From positions 85,868-149,867 of the forward strand of contig CAZPVX010000006.1 of assembly GCA_964590135.1 (NCBI GenBank): 64,000 nucleotides of DNA. Direction: 5' to 3'. The notes beneath the pieces were generated by a model. That model was not told the DNA's origin and made no database searches. It saw only the letters and a list, made by a program, of their open reading frames with translations. Positions 16,353-24,805 of the stretch are shown here, piece after piece. Made by a program: the position numbers and the translations under genes. Each line of letters opens with the position of its first letter. Positions within the stretch are counted from its first letter, which is position 1. This stretch comes from JBDHWI01 sp964590135 (lineage in GTDB: Bacteria > Chloroflexota > Anaerolineae > J036 > Brachytrichaceae).

Positions 16353-16913
16353 CTACACGCGGGTGATGTAAGTGCCGGCGCGGGTATCGATGCGCAACGT
16401 ATCGCCGGCGTTGACAAACAGCGGCGTGGTTACCTTCAGGCCGGTCTCCATCGTCACAATCTTGGTGCCGCCGCCGGCTGCGGTATCGCCAGCGATGCCG
16501 ACAGGCGACTCGGTCACGACCAGATCGACCGCCGGTGGGATCTCGATGCCAAGCGGCTCGCCGTTGTGACTCTTCAGCCGCACTTCCATGTTCTCCTTCA
16601 GATATGGCAGCGCGTCTTCCAGCATGCGTTCATCCAGCGTGAATTGCTCAAAGCTGCTGGTGTCCATGAAGTTGTAGAAGTCGCCGTCGTGATAGAGATA
16701 TTGCGCGGTCGAGTTATCCACGCTGATATCTTCCACGCGATCGCCGCTGGTGAAGGTCTTGTCCATCTGCGCGCCCGAGCGCAGGTTGCGCACCTTGACG
16801 CGCACGGTGGCATTGCCGCGGCCAGGTTTGTTGTGTGAATACTCCAGGACGAGGTAGAGGTCGCCATCGAGTTCAAATGCGGCGCCTTTGCGAAGATCAT
16901 TGACGTCAATCAT
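16353..16913 (-). CDS. efp: translation elongation factor P
   Basis: EF-P of 186 residues with the three beta-domains expected. It rescues ribosomes stalled at polyproline stretches. The N-terminal KOW domain carries the tip loop HNKPGRGNATVRVK, with Arg at the position of the modified Lys34 of E. coli; the C-terminal signature has GDTAAGGGTKIVTMETGL and LFVNAGDTLRIDTRAGTY. The start at MIDVNDLRKG is family-like. The Lon-like protein next door ends in a polyproline tail, so it is itself a likely EF-P client. A TACAAT box sits 11 nt upstream, implying a very short leader. Confidence 0.95.
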   Translation of the reverse strand: MIDVNDLRKGAAFELDGDLYLVLEYSHNKPGRGNATVRVKVRNLRSGAQMDKTFTSGDRVEDISVDNSTAQYLYHDGDFYNFMDTSSFEQFTLDERMLEDALPYLKENMEVRLKSHNGEPLGIEIPPAVDLVVTESPVGIAGDTAAGGGTKIVTMETGLKVTTPLFVNAGDTLRIDTRAGTYITRV

Positions 16914-16924
16914 GTGCGGACACA

Positions 16925-16930
16925 ATTGTA
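16925..16930 (-). promoter_or_regulatory. candidate -10 box of efp
   Basis: TACAAT on the minus strand, 11 nt before the efp ATG; the predicted 5' leader would be only about 4 nt. Confidence 0.4.
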
Positions 16931-16943
16931 ACGGGTCGCCCGG

Positions 16944-17303
16944 TCATGCATTGCTCACCCGATACGCTACGATGACGGTATTGATCACGAAGGCAATGAG
17001 CAGCGCCAACCCGATGCGCAGGGCTGCTTGGCCGGCGCGTGGCCACAACACGCCCTTGCGCACGCCGGTGCGAAAGGAATCTTCCATGACCAGAACAACG
17101 ATGAGCGTGATGATGCCCATCACCACCAGCACAGTCCAATTGACGATGACGATTGCAAACTGATTCCAGCCAAGCATGTAGGCCAGATTCAGCGCAATGG
17201 CGCGCGTGAGGAACATCAGCGCGACAGCGATGGCGCTGAGCGCCAACCACAGCGCATAGCAGGCCACATACAGTACGGGATTCGGTTTCGTCTGCGCTTT
17301 CAT
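16944..17303 (-). CDS. small membrane protein, paralog A
   Basis: Hypothetical integral membrane protein of 119 residues with three strongly hydrophobic segments. It begins MKAQTKPNPVLYVACYALW, has a middle loop EDSFRTGVRKGVLWPRAGQ and ends AYRVSNA. The same PNPxLYVACY start and RTGVxKGxLW loop occur in the next gene (17405-17755), so the two are tandem paralogs. No known function. Located upstream of efp on the same strand (30-bp gap), so possibly co-transcribed with it. Confidence 0.75.
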   Translation of the reverse strand: MKAQTKPNPVLYVACYALWLALSAIAVALMFLTRAIALNLAYMLGWNQFAIVIVNWTVLVVMGIITLIVVLVMEDSFRTGVRKGVLWPRAGQAALRIGLALLIAFVINTVIVAYRVSNA

Positions 17304-17404
17304 TTTTCATGCAACGGGCGCGGTGAACAAACAGCGCCTGCCGCACGCTGCCTGCAATTGAACCATAGCCGGCCCGGAAAGACGCCGGCTGATCGAACAG
17401 CTTT

Positions 17405-17755
17405 TCAGCCCGCCATCAGTCGCGCCGCGCCAAATTGCAGGATGTAAGACACCACGATCACGCCCACTAAAATGGCGGCAGCCACCAACGCGCGCTTCCA
17501 CAGCAGACCCTTCTCCACGCCGGTGCGCAGCTTGTGCTCCGTCACCAGAATGATGACGATGAACAAGACGCCAAGCAGCATGATGCCGAATCGATCCACC
17601 AGCCCCAGGATCTCCTGCCGGCCGCCAGTGAGATAGACCAGATCAAGCAGATTGGCGCGCAGGTTCACAATCAGCCAGAATGTCACAGCGCACAGCGCAA
17701 ACCAGATGACGTAGCACGCCACATACAGCATGGGATTCGGTCGAGTAATGTTCAT
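17405..17755 (-). CDS. small membrane protein, paralog B
   Basis: Hypothetical membrane protein of 116 residues, paralogous to the downstream neighbour: MNITRPNPMLYVACYVIWF at the N-terminus, three hydrophobic segments and the loop EHKLRTGVEKGLLWKRALV. A purine-rich GAAGAAG run directly precedes the ATG. It lies 21 bp after the 163-residue hypothetical gene, suggesting an operon of three to four small genes ending at efp. Function unknown. Confidence 0.75.
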   Translation of the reverse strand: MNITRPNPMLYVACYVIWFALCAVTFWLIVNLRANLLDLVYLTGGRQEILGLVDRFGIMLLGVLFIVIILVTEHKLRTGVEKGLLWKRALVAAAILVGVIVVSYILQFGAARLMAG

Positions 17756-17776
17756 ATCTTCTTCGTCAACAGTCCA

Positions 17777-18268
17777 TCACCCCTTCAATGCAGCGGTGAT
17801 GTCATTCATCAGATCACGTTCGGCATCGGCAACGGCCTGACCGCCGAAACCAAGAAAACCACCTGTCTTGGACGATTGCGCAATGCGATGCGCAAGAAAC
17901 AGCAGCCACTGGTGATAAGCGTCAAAATCAGCCGCGCCGGCCTTGGCGCGCAACAGTTCGCCGGCGCTGCGGCAAAACTGCATCGCCGCCTCGCGCGTTG
18001 CGCCGGCTTCCAATGCAGAAAACGACTCGCTGCGCTGCGCCTCAAAGGCGATATCGCCGCCCAATGCATCGCGCTCTCGAATGAGCGTCAGCACCAGTTG
18101 ATTATCAGCAAATGACTGGTCGGCAGAAATCTTCCAGGCCTCAAAGAAGGCATTGCGCTCCTCCACCGCGCCGCCGGCCTGCGCCGCGATCATCGCCAGA
18201 CATATCGCATCTGGCGTCTTTGCCAATATCTCCCACTCCTGCGACGTGAAACTATTTCGTGTTGCCAT
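17777..18268 (-). CDS. conserved hypothetical protein
   Basis: Soluble, mostly helical protein of 163 residues starting MATRNSFTSQEWEILAKTPD, with a mid segment FEAWKISADQSFADNQLV and a C-terminal glycine patch KTGGFLGFGGQAVADAE. The pattern (short N-terminal W-E-x-L helix, then alanine-rich helices) resembles small stress-associated helical proteins of unknown role; this is weak inference. It leads the small operon with the two membrane paralogs. AAAGAAAG precedes the start. Confidence 0.65.
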   Translation of the reverse strand: MATRNSFTSQEWEILAKTPDAICLAMIAAQAGGAVEERNAFFEAWKISADQSFADNQLVLTLIRERDALGGDIAFEAQRSESFSALEAGATREAAMQFCRSAGELLRAKAGAADFDAYHQWLLFLAHRIAQSSKTGGFLGFGGQAVADAERDLMNDITAALKG

Positions 18269-18330
18269 GTGCTTTCTTTTGATTCAGGCAGTATGAATAG
18301 ATGAACCACCCATTCCGCCCCAAGTCTGCC

Positions 18331-19326
18331 TCACGCGAATCGTTTTGTCACTTCGATCAATGCTTCCAACTCACCAGGTTCAGGGATGCCGCGTGAGTCG
18401 AACATGAAATATGTGCAGCCGGCCTTGATGAGCGCCTCGATCTTCGCCGCCACCTGATCCGGCGTGCCCCAGATGCCGGATTCACGAATGAAGTCATCAC
18501 GCACGCGGCGTTCAATCTCCTCTTGCGTGCGACCCACGCTGCCGCCGCCGAACCACGTCAGCCGCAACGAGTCGAAATCGCGGCCAATGGCATCACACTC
18601 ACGCTTGAGGATCTCCACCTTGCGCGCATAGTCATCAGCATAGGCCGTGACGTTCCACCAGTCGGCATTGCGCGCCACGATGGGCAACGTCTTCTTCTCG
18701 CCGCCGCCGCCGATCATCAGAACGGGCGGACGTGGCGTCTGTGGCAAATTGATGGCGTCTTCAATCCGATAGTATTTGCCGGCAAAGCTGCTTCTGGTCT
18801 GCGTCCACATACGCTTGATGATCTGAACTGCCTCCTCCAATTCAGCGATCCGCTGACCGGCCGGCGGGTAATCGTAGCCATACGCGAGATGCTCGTCCGC
18901 CTTCCAGCCGGCGCCGATGCCCAGAATCAAGTTGCCATTCGTCAGATACTGAATCGTGCTGGCCATCTTCGCCGTCAAGGCTGGATTGCGATAGCCCTGC
19001 CCCAGCACCATCGTTCCCCAGCGCAGATGCGGCGTGAGGGCGGCATAGAACGCCAGCGCAGTCAACGCCTCGAGGCAATCATCATCATCCCATTGAAAAT
19101 GATCGGTCACCCATGCGCTGTCCCAGTGGCCGGTGATGATGTTGAGCGCGCGGCGCACGCCGGCATCCCAGCGATCGCGGCCGGCGCGCCCCTGCGGACC
19201 AGGTGCCATCCAGCGCGCCCAACCCTGCCACGCATCATGGCGGTTGGGCAGAAAGTAGTCTTTTTTCGCGTTGTAGCCAGGCGGCAAAACCCAGCCGAAT
19301 TGAACGGGTGCTGTTGAAGCAGACAT
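18331..19326 (-). CDS. LLM-class (luciferase-like, F420-type) oxidoreductase
   Basis: Bacterial-luciferase-fold TIM-barrel flavin or F420-dependent oxidoreductase of 332 residues. Visible: WVTDHFQWDDDD (the H-x-F region near the active site), LRWGTMVLGQGYRNPALTAKMAST, GIGAGWKADEHLAYGYDYP, IKRMWTQ, PPVLMIGGGGEKKTLPIVAR and IWGTPDQVAAKIEALIKAG. This set is typical of TIGR-style F420-dependent LLM proteins. Substrate unknown. The start at the ATG 19326 was chosen over an upstream TTG. The gene is divergent from the penicillin-acylase-family gene, 41 bp apart. Confidence 0.88.
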   Translation of the reverse strand: MSASTAPVQFGWVLPPGYNAKKDYFLPNRHDAWQGWARWMAPGPQGRAGRDRWDAGVRRALNIITGHWDSAWVTDHFQWDDDDCLEALTALAFYAALTPHLRWGTMVLGQGYRNPALTAKMASTIQYLTNGNLILGIGAGWKADEHLAYGYDYPPAGQRIAELEEAVQIIKRMWTQTRSSFAGKYYRIEDAINLPQTPRPPVLMIGGGGEKKTLPIVARNADWWNVTAYADDYARKVEILKRECDAIGRDFDSLRLTWFGGGSVGRTQEEIERRVRDDFIRESGIWGTPDQVAAKIEALIKAGCTYFMFDSRGIPEPGELEALIEVTKRFA

Positions 19327-19332
19327 ACGCAA

Positions 19333-19338
19333 ATCATA
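19333..19338 (-). promoter_or_regulatory. candidate -10 box of LLM gene (leaderless)
   Basis: TATGAT on the minus strand, with 6 nt to the ATG at 19326; no Shine-Dalgarno fits between them. Confidence 0.5.
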
Positions 19339-19367
19339 CTTCCCACTCTGTGCTAAAACGCAGGCAC

Positions 19368-21866
19368 ATGAAAATCCTCAGCCGCATTCTCATCATCGTC
19401 CTGATCGTCATCGTTGTGTTGGCGGTTGTCGCCGGCGGCGCATTCACCGTCACCACGCGCGACTCCTTCCCCCAAGCCAGCGGCACGCTCAAACTGCCTG
19501 GGTTGAAGAGCAACGTGGAGATCATCCGCGACAAGTTTGGCGTGCCGCACATCTACGCCGACACACCCGAGGATCTGTTCCGCGCGCAGGGCTTCGTCCA
19601 CGCGCAGGACCGCTTCTTCCAGATGGAGTTCCAGCGCCGCATCGGGCAGGGCCGGCTGGCTGAGCTGTTCGGCAAGGGCGCGCTGGGCCAGGATAAATTC
19701 ATCCGCACCGTCGGCTGGATGCACACCGCCGAAGAGGAGGTGAAGTCGCTGGATGGGGAGGTGAAGAGCGCACTGGAGAGCTACGCCGCCGGCGTGAATG
19801 GCTACGCGCTGCCCAACGCCGGCAGACTTGGCCTGGAGTTCAAGGTGCTGCGCCTGATTGGCCGGCAGTGGTCGCCTGAACCCTGGACACCGCTCAACTC
19901 ACTCACCTGGGGCAAGGCGATGAGCTACAACCTCGGTGGCAACATGGATCAAGAATTGATACGCATGATCCTGGCCGAGCGCGGCGGCAGCGAACTTGCT
20001 GACTTGATCTTCCCACCCTACCCCGATGACATGCCGGTGATCGTGCGCCAACCCTCTGCCCACATCAATAACCCACTGGCGAGGCAGCGCAGGACGGAGG
20101 TGAATGCCGCCTTTCCATCTTTTTACCAACCGGCCCCTTCATCCGTCGAAGCGCTCTACGGCCTGCACAAATCTGTGCAAAACGCCATCGGATTGTCGCA
20201 CGACCCAGCCATTGGCAGCAACAACTGGGTGGTGGCCGGCAGTCGCAGCGCCACTGGCAAGCCTCTGCTCGCCAACGACCCGCATCTCGGCATCCAGATG
20301 CCGAGCATCTGGTACATCAACGGCCTGCATTGCCGCGTGGTGAACGATGTCTGCCCCTACGATGTGGTCGGCGTCAGCTTCCCGGGCACGCCCGGTGTCA
20401 TCCTCGGCCACAACGCGCGCATCGCCTGGGGAGTGACAAACACTGGCCCTGACACGCAAGACCTGTTCATCGAGAAACCGAACCCGCAAAACCCGAATGA
20501 GTTTGAATACAAAGGCAAATTCGAGCCGGCGCAGTTGCGCGAGGAAATCATCAAGGTTGCCGGCGGCGAGCCGGTCACGCTGACTGTGCGCGTCACGCGA
20601 CACGGGCCCATTCTGAACGATGCGATGGCAGATTTGAAAGACCGGCCGCCGCTGGCGCTGCAGTGGGCGGCGCTGCAACCCGGCGCGCTGTTCAGGGCGG
20701 TGTTGCAAATCAACAAGGCGCAGAATTGGGATGCCTTCCGCGAGGCATTGCGCCATTGGGACACGCCGGCGCAAAACTTCGTCTATGCAGACGTCGATGG
20801 CAACATTGGCTATCAGATGCCAGGCAACATCCCCATCCGCGCCGGCAGCGACGGCAAGGCGCCGGCGGACGGCGCATCCGGCCAGTTCGATTGGATCGGT
20901 GCGATCCCCTTCGACAAACTGCCCTTTGCCTACAACCCGCCAGAGGGTTACATCGTCACCGCCAACAACGCAGTGATCGATGCGCAGGCATATCCGTTCT
21001 TCCTCGGCGCAGATTGGGACTATGGCTACCGCGCCAAACGCATCGAGCAGCTGATCCTCGAGAAAGACACGCTGAGCGTGGACGACATGCGGCAGATGCA
21101 CATGGATTCGCATTCGATCTTCGCCGGCGAGATCATGCCCTACATCACCGCCATTGAGCCGAGCGACCCGCGCGAGGCCGACGCGATCAAGCGCATGACG
21201 AACTGGGATGGCAATTGCAATGCAAACAGCAATGGCTGCGCAATTTTCGAGGCGTATTGGCGCGCGCTGTCACACGCCGCGCTGGATGACGAAGTGGGCG
21301 ATTCACTTGCGGCGGATGTCAATGGCAGCGGCACGCATTCGCAGATCACCTTGCGCGCACTGCTGGCTGACCCTGGCAGCAAGTGGTGGGACAACATCAA
21401 CACGCCGGAAAAAGAAACGCGCGATGCGATCATGCTGCAAGCGCTGAAGCAAACGGTCACCACTTTGCAGACGCGCATGGGCAGCGATATGGGCGCCTGG
21501 CAATGGGGCAAGATTCACACCGTGACGTTTGAAAATCAGACGCTCGGCCGCAGCGGCACACAACCCATCGAGGACCTGTTCAACCGCGGGCCATACGCAG
21601 TGGGCGGCGGCATGGGGCTGGTGAATGCCGTCGGCGTCGGGCGCGACTTCAGCGCCGGCTCCGGCCCCTCGTGGCGCGCAGTCTACGATGTAAATGACTG
21701 GTCGAACTCGCTCGGCATCCACACCACCGGTCAGAGCGGCCATGCTCTGCACCCCAACTACGACGACATGATTCCGCTTTGGTTGAAGGGTGACAGCACG
21801 CCGCTGTTGTGGACGCACGATGAAGTGGCAAAGAGCGGGGTTGCAACGCTGGTGCTGGAACCGTGA
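19368..21866 (+). CDS. penicillin acylase family protein (peptidase S45)
   Basis: N-terminal-nucleophile hydrolase of 832 residues, of the penicillin G acylase / acyl-homoserine-lactone acylase family, cleaving amide bonds of acylated substrates. It starts with a membrane anchor or signal segment (RILIIVLIVIVVLAVVAGGA). The alpha-chain part has IIRDKFGVPHIYADT and FVHAQDRFFQMEFQRR. Self-cleavage should occur before the nucleophile Ser in AIGSNNWVVAGS, followed by LLANDPHLGIQMPS and FPGTPGVILGHNARIAWGVTN. It is expected outside the membrane. No operon partner; substrate not predictable. The start at MKILSRIL was chosen because upstream codons are antisense to the LLM gene. Confidence 0.92.
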   Translation: MKILSRILIIVLIVIVVLAVVAGGAFTVTTRDSFPQASGTLKLPGLKSNVEIIRDKFGVPHIYADTPEDLFRAQGFVHAQDRFFQMEFQRRIGQGRLAELFGKGALGQDKFIRTVGWMHTAEEEVKSLDGEVKSALESYAAGVNGYALPNAGRLGLEFKVLRLIGRQWSPEPWTPLNSLTWGKAMSYNLGGNMDQELIRMILAERGGSELADLIFPPYPDDMPVIVRQPSAHINNPLARQRRTEVNAAFPSFYQPAPSSVEALYGLHKSVQNAIGLSHDPAIGSNNWVVAGSRSATGKPLLANDPHLGIQMPSIWYINGLHCRVVNDVCPYDVVGVSFPGTPGVILGHNARIAWGVTNTGPDTQDLFIEKPNPQNPNEFEYKGKFEPAQLREEIIKVAGGEPVTLTVRVTRHGPILNDAMADLKDRPPLALQWAALQPGALFRAVLQINKAQNWDAFREALRHWDTPAQNFVYADVDGNIGYQMPGNIPIRAGSDGKAPADGASGQFDWIGAIPFDKLPFAYNPPEGYIVTANNAVIDAQAYPFFLGADWDYGYRAKRIEQLILEKDTLSVDDMRQMHMDSHSIFAGEIMPYITAIEPSDPREADAIKRMTNWDGNCNANSNGCAIFEAYWRALSHAALDDEVGDSLAADVNGSGTHSQITLRALLADPGSKWWDNINTPEKETRDAIMLQALKQTVTTLQTRMGSDMGAWQWGKIHTVTFENQTLGRSGTQPIEDLFNRGPYAVGGGMGLVNAVGVGRDFSAGSGPSWRAVYDVNDWSNSLGIHTTGQSGHALHPNYDDMIPLWLKGDSTPLLWTHDEVAKSGVATLVLEP

Positions 21867-21963
21867 TTTCAGATTCGCGGTGATGAGAGAGAGGAAGCAG
21901 GGCACGCCCCTCACCTCTCTTTTGTCACCTGACCCGCCTCGCTTCCATCCAATTGCGCTCCGC

Positions 21964-21969
21964 TATAAT
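21964..21969 (+). promoter_or_regulatory. -10 box of tRNA-Gly gene
   Basis: Perfect TATAAT ending 8 nt before the first base of the tRNA, so transcription would begin at or next to the mature 5' end. No clear -35. Confidence 0.7.
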
Positions 21970-21977
21970 CACGCTGC

Positions 21978-22050
21978 GCGGGTATAGCTGAGTTGGTACA
22001 GCGTCTGCCTTCCAAGCAGAAGATCACGGGTTCGAGTCCCGTTGCCCGCT
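21978..22050 (+). tRNA. tRNA-Gly (TCC anticodon)
   Basis: Cloverleaf of 73 nt. Acceptor GCGGGTA pairs with TGCCCGC, the D-arm includes AGCTGAGTTGGTACAGC, the anticodon stem TCTGC/GCAGA encloses loop CTTCCAA with anticodon TCC, and the T-arm has GGGTTCGAGTCCC. CCA is not encoded. A terminator hairpin follows 15 nt downstream. Confidence 0.96.
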
Positions 22051-22065
22051 TCGCCATCCGACCTT

Positions 22066-22093
22066 AAACTCCCGATACACATTTCGGGGGTTT
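22066..22093 (+). terminator. rho-independent terminator after tRNA-Gly
   Basis: Stem AAACTCCCGA (22066-22075) with TCGGGGGTTT (22084-22093), 10 bp with one G:T pair, 8-nt loop, followed by the T-rich CTTGTTTT. Confidence 0.75.
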
Positions 22094-22127
22094 CTTGTTT
22101 TCCGCGCTGCGCTACAAAAGGTGAAAG

Positions 22128-23417
22128 ATGAAAGCAATAATCACCGCTGACCTCTTGAACGTGCGCGCCGGCCCCAGCCGAGACAGCGCTGTGATCGGCA
22201 CCTTGAGGGGCGGCAGCACCGTAGAGGTGTTGAGTGTGACGGATGGCTGGGCTGCGCTGGCAGTGAGCGCCGGCGGCGCTGCGGTCATGCAGGCTGCTCA
22301 GCCGGTAGTCGCCTATGTCTCAGCCGAATTCCTCGACCTGGGGCAAGGCAATAGTGCGCCGCCGGCGCAGCCGCCCGTCGTCGTGCCACCAGTTTCCACT
22401 GCGCCGGCCACCACGCCATCAGCCAGCGCCTACGTGCTTGGCCTCAACACGCTGACCAATGGCGGGCTGGCGCGCCAGGAAGCTGAGCGTGGCTGTCGCT
22501 ACTTTCTCTGCATGAACGACTTCGCCAGCGCATCAGCGCTCAAACGCGCCTTCCCCGATGCCATCGTCATGGCGCGGCGCTTCTTCGATCATGGTTGGAT
22601 GCCCAACGCTGATCAAATCATGAACGGACTTGAAGGTGCGACAGACAAGAATCTGATCTATATCGGCTTGAACGAAGCCGATCAGATTGGACAGGACGGC
22701 GATGCGCTGCGTCAGCGCGCGCAACTCGATCTGGAAGTAGCGCGGCGCATTCGACAGGGCAGCGGCGCGATCTATGCCGCCGGCACCTTCTCGATGGGCT
22801 GTCCCGATTTCACCAACCCAGAGACGTGCCAGATCATCCGCGAGCTGTACGCGCCGGCCTACAACGCCGGCTTGATCGCCATCGACATGCACCTCTATTC
22901 GCCCAACCCGCAGCACATCAACCAGCCCAGCGAATGGCAATGGTTTGAGCGCCGCTGGGAATTTCTGTTCACGCGCTGCGGCTTTGACCCGCGCGTGCGC
23001 GCGATCTATTGCAGCGAAACCGGATTGGATGAGGGCGGCGTCGGCGGCTTCAAGGCGCACGGCACATCACATGAGCAATTCCGCGATTGGTGCGAGAAAT
23101 ACATCGCCCTGCAGAATGCGCCGCTCATCATAGACGGCACGAAGTATCCGTCGCCACTGCTTGGCGGCGCAATTTTCCAGCTAGGTGGCAATGCCGACCC
23201 GAAGTGGGATGGCTACGATATGACGAATTACCTGCCAACCTTGCGAAATTTCTATGTTGTGAGCAAAGGGTTGGGCGCGGCGCAAGGTCTGGATGGCAAG
23301 GCAAAGTCCAAGCCGGCAAAGAAACCTTCCAAAAAGAAGGGCAAGAAGCTTGAGAAGAAGATCAGGAAGAAGGCAGCAAAGAAAAGCGACAAGCCGGCCA
23401 GGAAGAAATTAAAATAA
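22128..23417 (+). CDS. SH3-domain protein with glycosidase-like domain and Lys-rich tail
   Basis: A three-part protein of 429 residues. Residues ~1-70 form a bacterial SH3 domain (MKAIITADLLNVRAGPSRDS, VIGTLRGGSTVEVLS). A Pro/Ala linker (~75-105) follows. Residues ~105-380 form a TIM-barrel-like, glycosidase-type domain (YVLGLNTLTNGG, NLIYIGLNEADQIG, IDMHLYSPNP, IYCSETGLDEGG, GGAIFQLGGNADPKWDG). The last ~45 residues are a histone-H1-like lysine repeat (KPAKKPSKKKGKKLEKK). SH3b domains usually bind cell wall, yet no signal peptide is visible. The Lys tail suggests binding to nucleic acid or another polyanion (inference). A GGTGAAAG site precedes the ATG. Confidence 0.8.
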   Translation: MKAIITADLLNVRAGPSRDSAVIGTLRGGSTVEVLSVTDGWAALAVSAGGAAVMQAAQPVVAYVSAEFLDLGQGNSAPPAQPPVVVPPVSTAPATTPSASAYVLGLNTLTNGGLARQEAERGCRYFLCMNDFASASALKRAFPDAIVMARRFFDHGWMPNADQIMNGLEGATDKNLIYIGLNEADQIGQDGDALRQRAQLDLEVARRIRQGSGAIYAAGTFSMGCPDFTNPETCQIIRELYAPAYNAGLIAIDMHLYSPNPQHINQPSEWQWFERRWEFLFTRCGFDPRVRAIYCSETGLDEGGVGGFKAHGTSHEQFRDWCEKYIALQNAPLIIDGTKYPSPLLGGAIFQLGGNADPKWDGYDMTNYLPTLRNFYVVSKGLGAAQGLDGKAKSKPAKKPSKKKGKKLEKKIRKKAAKKSDKPARKKLK

Positions 23418-23488
23418 GCCAACCACGGCCCAACTCGCCATATAGCAAGCCATGCGCGGCGCAAGAATGATCAAGTCGCGCTCTGGGG

Positions 23489-23494
23489 TATCGT
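23489..23494 (+). promoter_or_regulatory. candidate -10 box of methyltransferase gene (leaderless)
   Basis: TATCGT with 7 nt to the GTG start at 23502; no Shine-Dalgarno fits between them. Confidence 0.4.
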
Positions 23495-23501
23495 TTCAAG
23501 C

Positions 23502-24545
23502 GTGAATGATTTTCAGGCCGATGTCATCGATGGGCTGGAGCCGTTCGCTCAGGAAGAGTTGGCGCGCGCCGGCGCTCACTCCTTTGCCACACAGCACGGC
23601 ATCGTCCATTTCTCTTGCGCCGGCAACCCACACAAGTTACTTGCGCTGAAAACCGTGCTGGCAGTCTACGCTGCGCGCCGCTTCAGCGTGCCGCGCCCCA
23701 GGGCACTGCTCGGAGACCAGCATCTGCGCGCGTTGCTGGCGCTATTGGATGAGGCAGTGGCGATTGCGGGGCGTGCAGCGTTCCGCACCTTCATGCTCGG
23801 CGCCGCCGGCGCGGATTCAGCCATCATGCACCGCATCAGAGCCGAGATCGCGAGGCACACACGCTTGCAGGAAGTGGCTGAGGATGGTGACTTGCTAGTG
23901 CGCCTTTTCCCTTCACCCCCGACCCCTGCGCGAGAAGGGGAAATGGGCGAGAGCGGCTGGCGCGCGCTGGTGCGCATCTCGCCGCAGCCGCTCGGCACGC
24001 GCGCATGGCGCACATGCGTGACGCCCGGCGCGCTGCAAGCGACGGTCGCGCACGTGATGGCAGGCCTGTCGAACCCCAAGCCCAACGACATCGTGCTGAA
24101 TGTGTGCTGTGGCAGCGGCACGCTGCTGATCGAGCGCGGGATGCTGGCGCCGGCGCAACGGCTGATCGGCTGCGATGTGAGTGAGCAGGCATTGGACTGC
24201 GCAGCGCGCAACGCGGCGGCATGGCGCGCCGGCGGCGCAGAGCTGTATGACTGGGATGCGACGCGCCTACCGCTCGAAGACAACAGCGCGAGCGCGCTGC
24301 TGGCCGATTTGCCGTTTGGCAATCGCGTCGGCTCACATGAGGCAAACCGCGCGCTGTATCCTGCCGTATTGCGCGAGGCTGCGCGGGTGGCGAAGGCCGG
24401 CGCGCGCTTCGTCGTCATGTCGGCGGAAGTGAGGCTATTGCAAGCGACATTGCAAGTGCAGGATGCGTGGCAGGTGCAGCAAACGTTGCGCGTGAATCTC
24501 GCCGGCCTGCAGCCGATGATTGCGGTGCTGAAACACGTTGAATAG
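23502..24545 (+). CDS. THUMP-type RNA methyltransferase (TrmN/Trm14-like)
   Basis: SAM-dependent methyltransferase of 347 residues with a GTG start. The N-terminal half (FQADVIDGLEPFAQEELARAG ending in a divergent THUMP-like region) is of the RlmL/Trm14 type. The Rossmann methyltransferase half has motif I NVCCGSGTLLIERGM, LIGCDVSEQALDCAARN, and catalytic ADLPFGNRVGSH (the (D/N)(P/L)P(Y/F)G motif for guanine-N2 methylation). It probably methylates guanosine-N2 in tRNA or rRNA. Residues ~134-148 (FPSPPTPAREGEMGES) form an in-frame insert encoded by a palindrome and unlike the family. Confidence 0.85.
   Translation: MNDFQADVIDGLEPFAQEELARAGAHSFATQHGIVHFSCAGNPHKLLALKTVLAVYAARRFSVPRPRALLGDQHLRALLALLDEAVAIAGRAAFRTFMLGAAGADSAIMHRIRAEIARHTRLQEVAEDGDLLVRLFPSPPTPAREGEMGESGWRALVRISPQPLGTRAWRTCVTPGALQATVAHVMAGLSNPKPNDIVLNVCCGSGTLLIERGMLAPAQRLIGCDVSEQALDCAARNAAAWRAGGAELYDWDATRLPLEDNSASALLADLPFGNRVGSHEANRALYPAVLREAARVAKAGARFVVMSAEVRLLQATLQVQDAWQVQQTLRVNLAGLQPMIAVLKHVE
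23906..23943. repeat. palindromic in-frame insert in methyltransferase gene
   Basis: Arms TTTCCCTTC (23906-23914) and GAAGGGGAAA (23934-23943) pair with one bulged base around a C-rich loop. The encoded peptide PSPPTPAREGEMGE resembles the inserts in the XdhC-like and HEAT proteins. Confidence 0.55.
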
Positions 24546-24805
24546 TCATTTGGCGCCACATCTTTAGCGCTCGCCACACTGTTGGTAAGTCAAATGCGCT
24601 GAGGCTCCGGCCTGCCAAGGTTGAGTTGACCACAGCACCTCATCGCATCGTCGTGCATCTTCAAAGTGATCGATCTCGCGGACATCAAAAAGATCTGCGA
24701 TGTTTTTGTCCATTGACCCGCATCCATGCCGGCCATAAAATCGCCTTGATGTGAAGCCAGCCCCGATGGCTCACCCGCGCAATCTCATGACATTCCCTAG
24801 CAACT
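24546..24805. other. intergenic region before GH130
   Basis: 260 bp with no supportable gene. A TAAAAT sequence near 24736 could be a -10 element for the GH130 gene. No strong hairpin or RNA gene seen. Confidence 0.4.
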
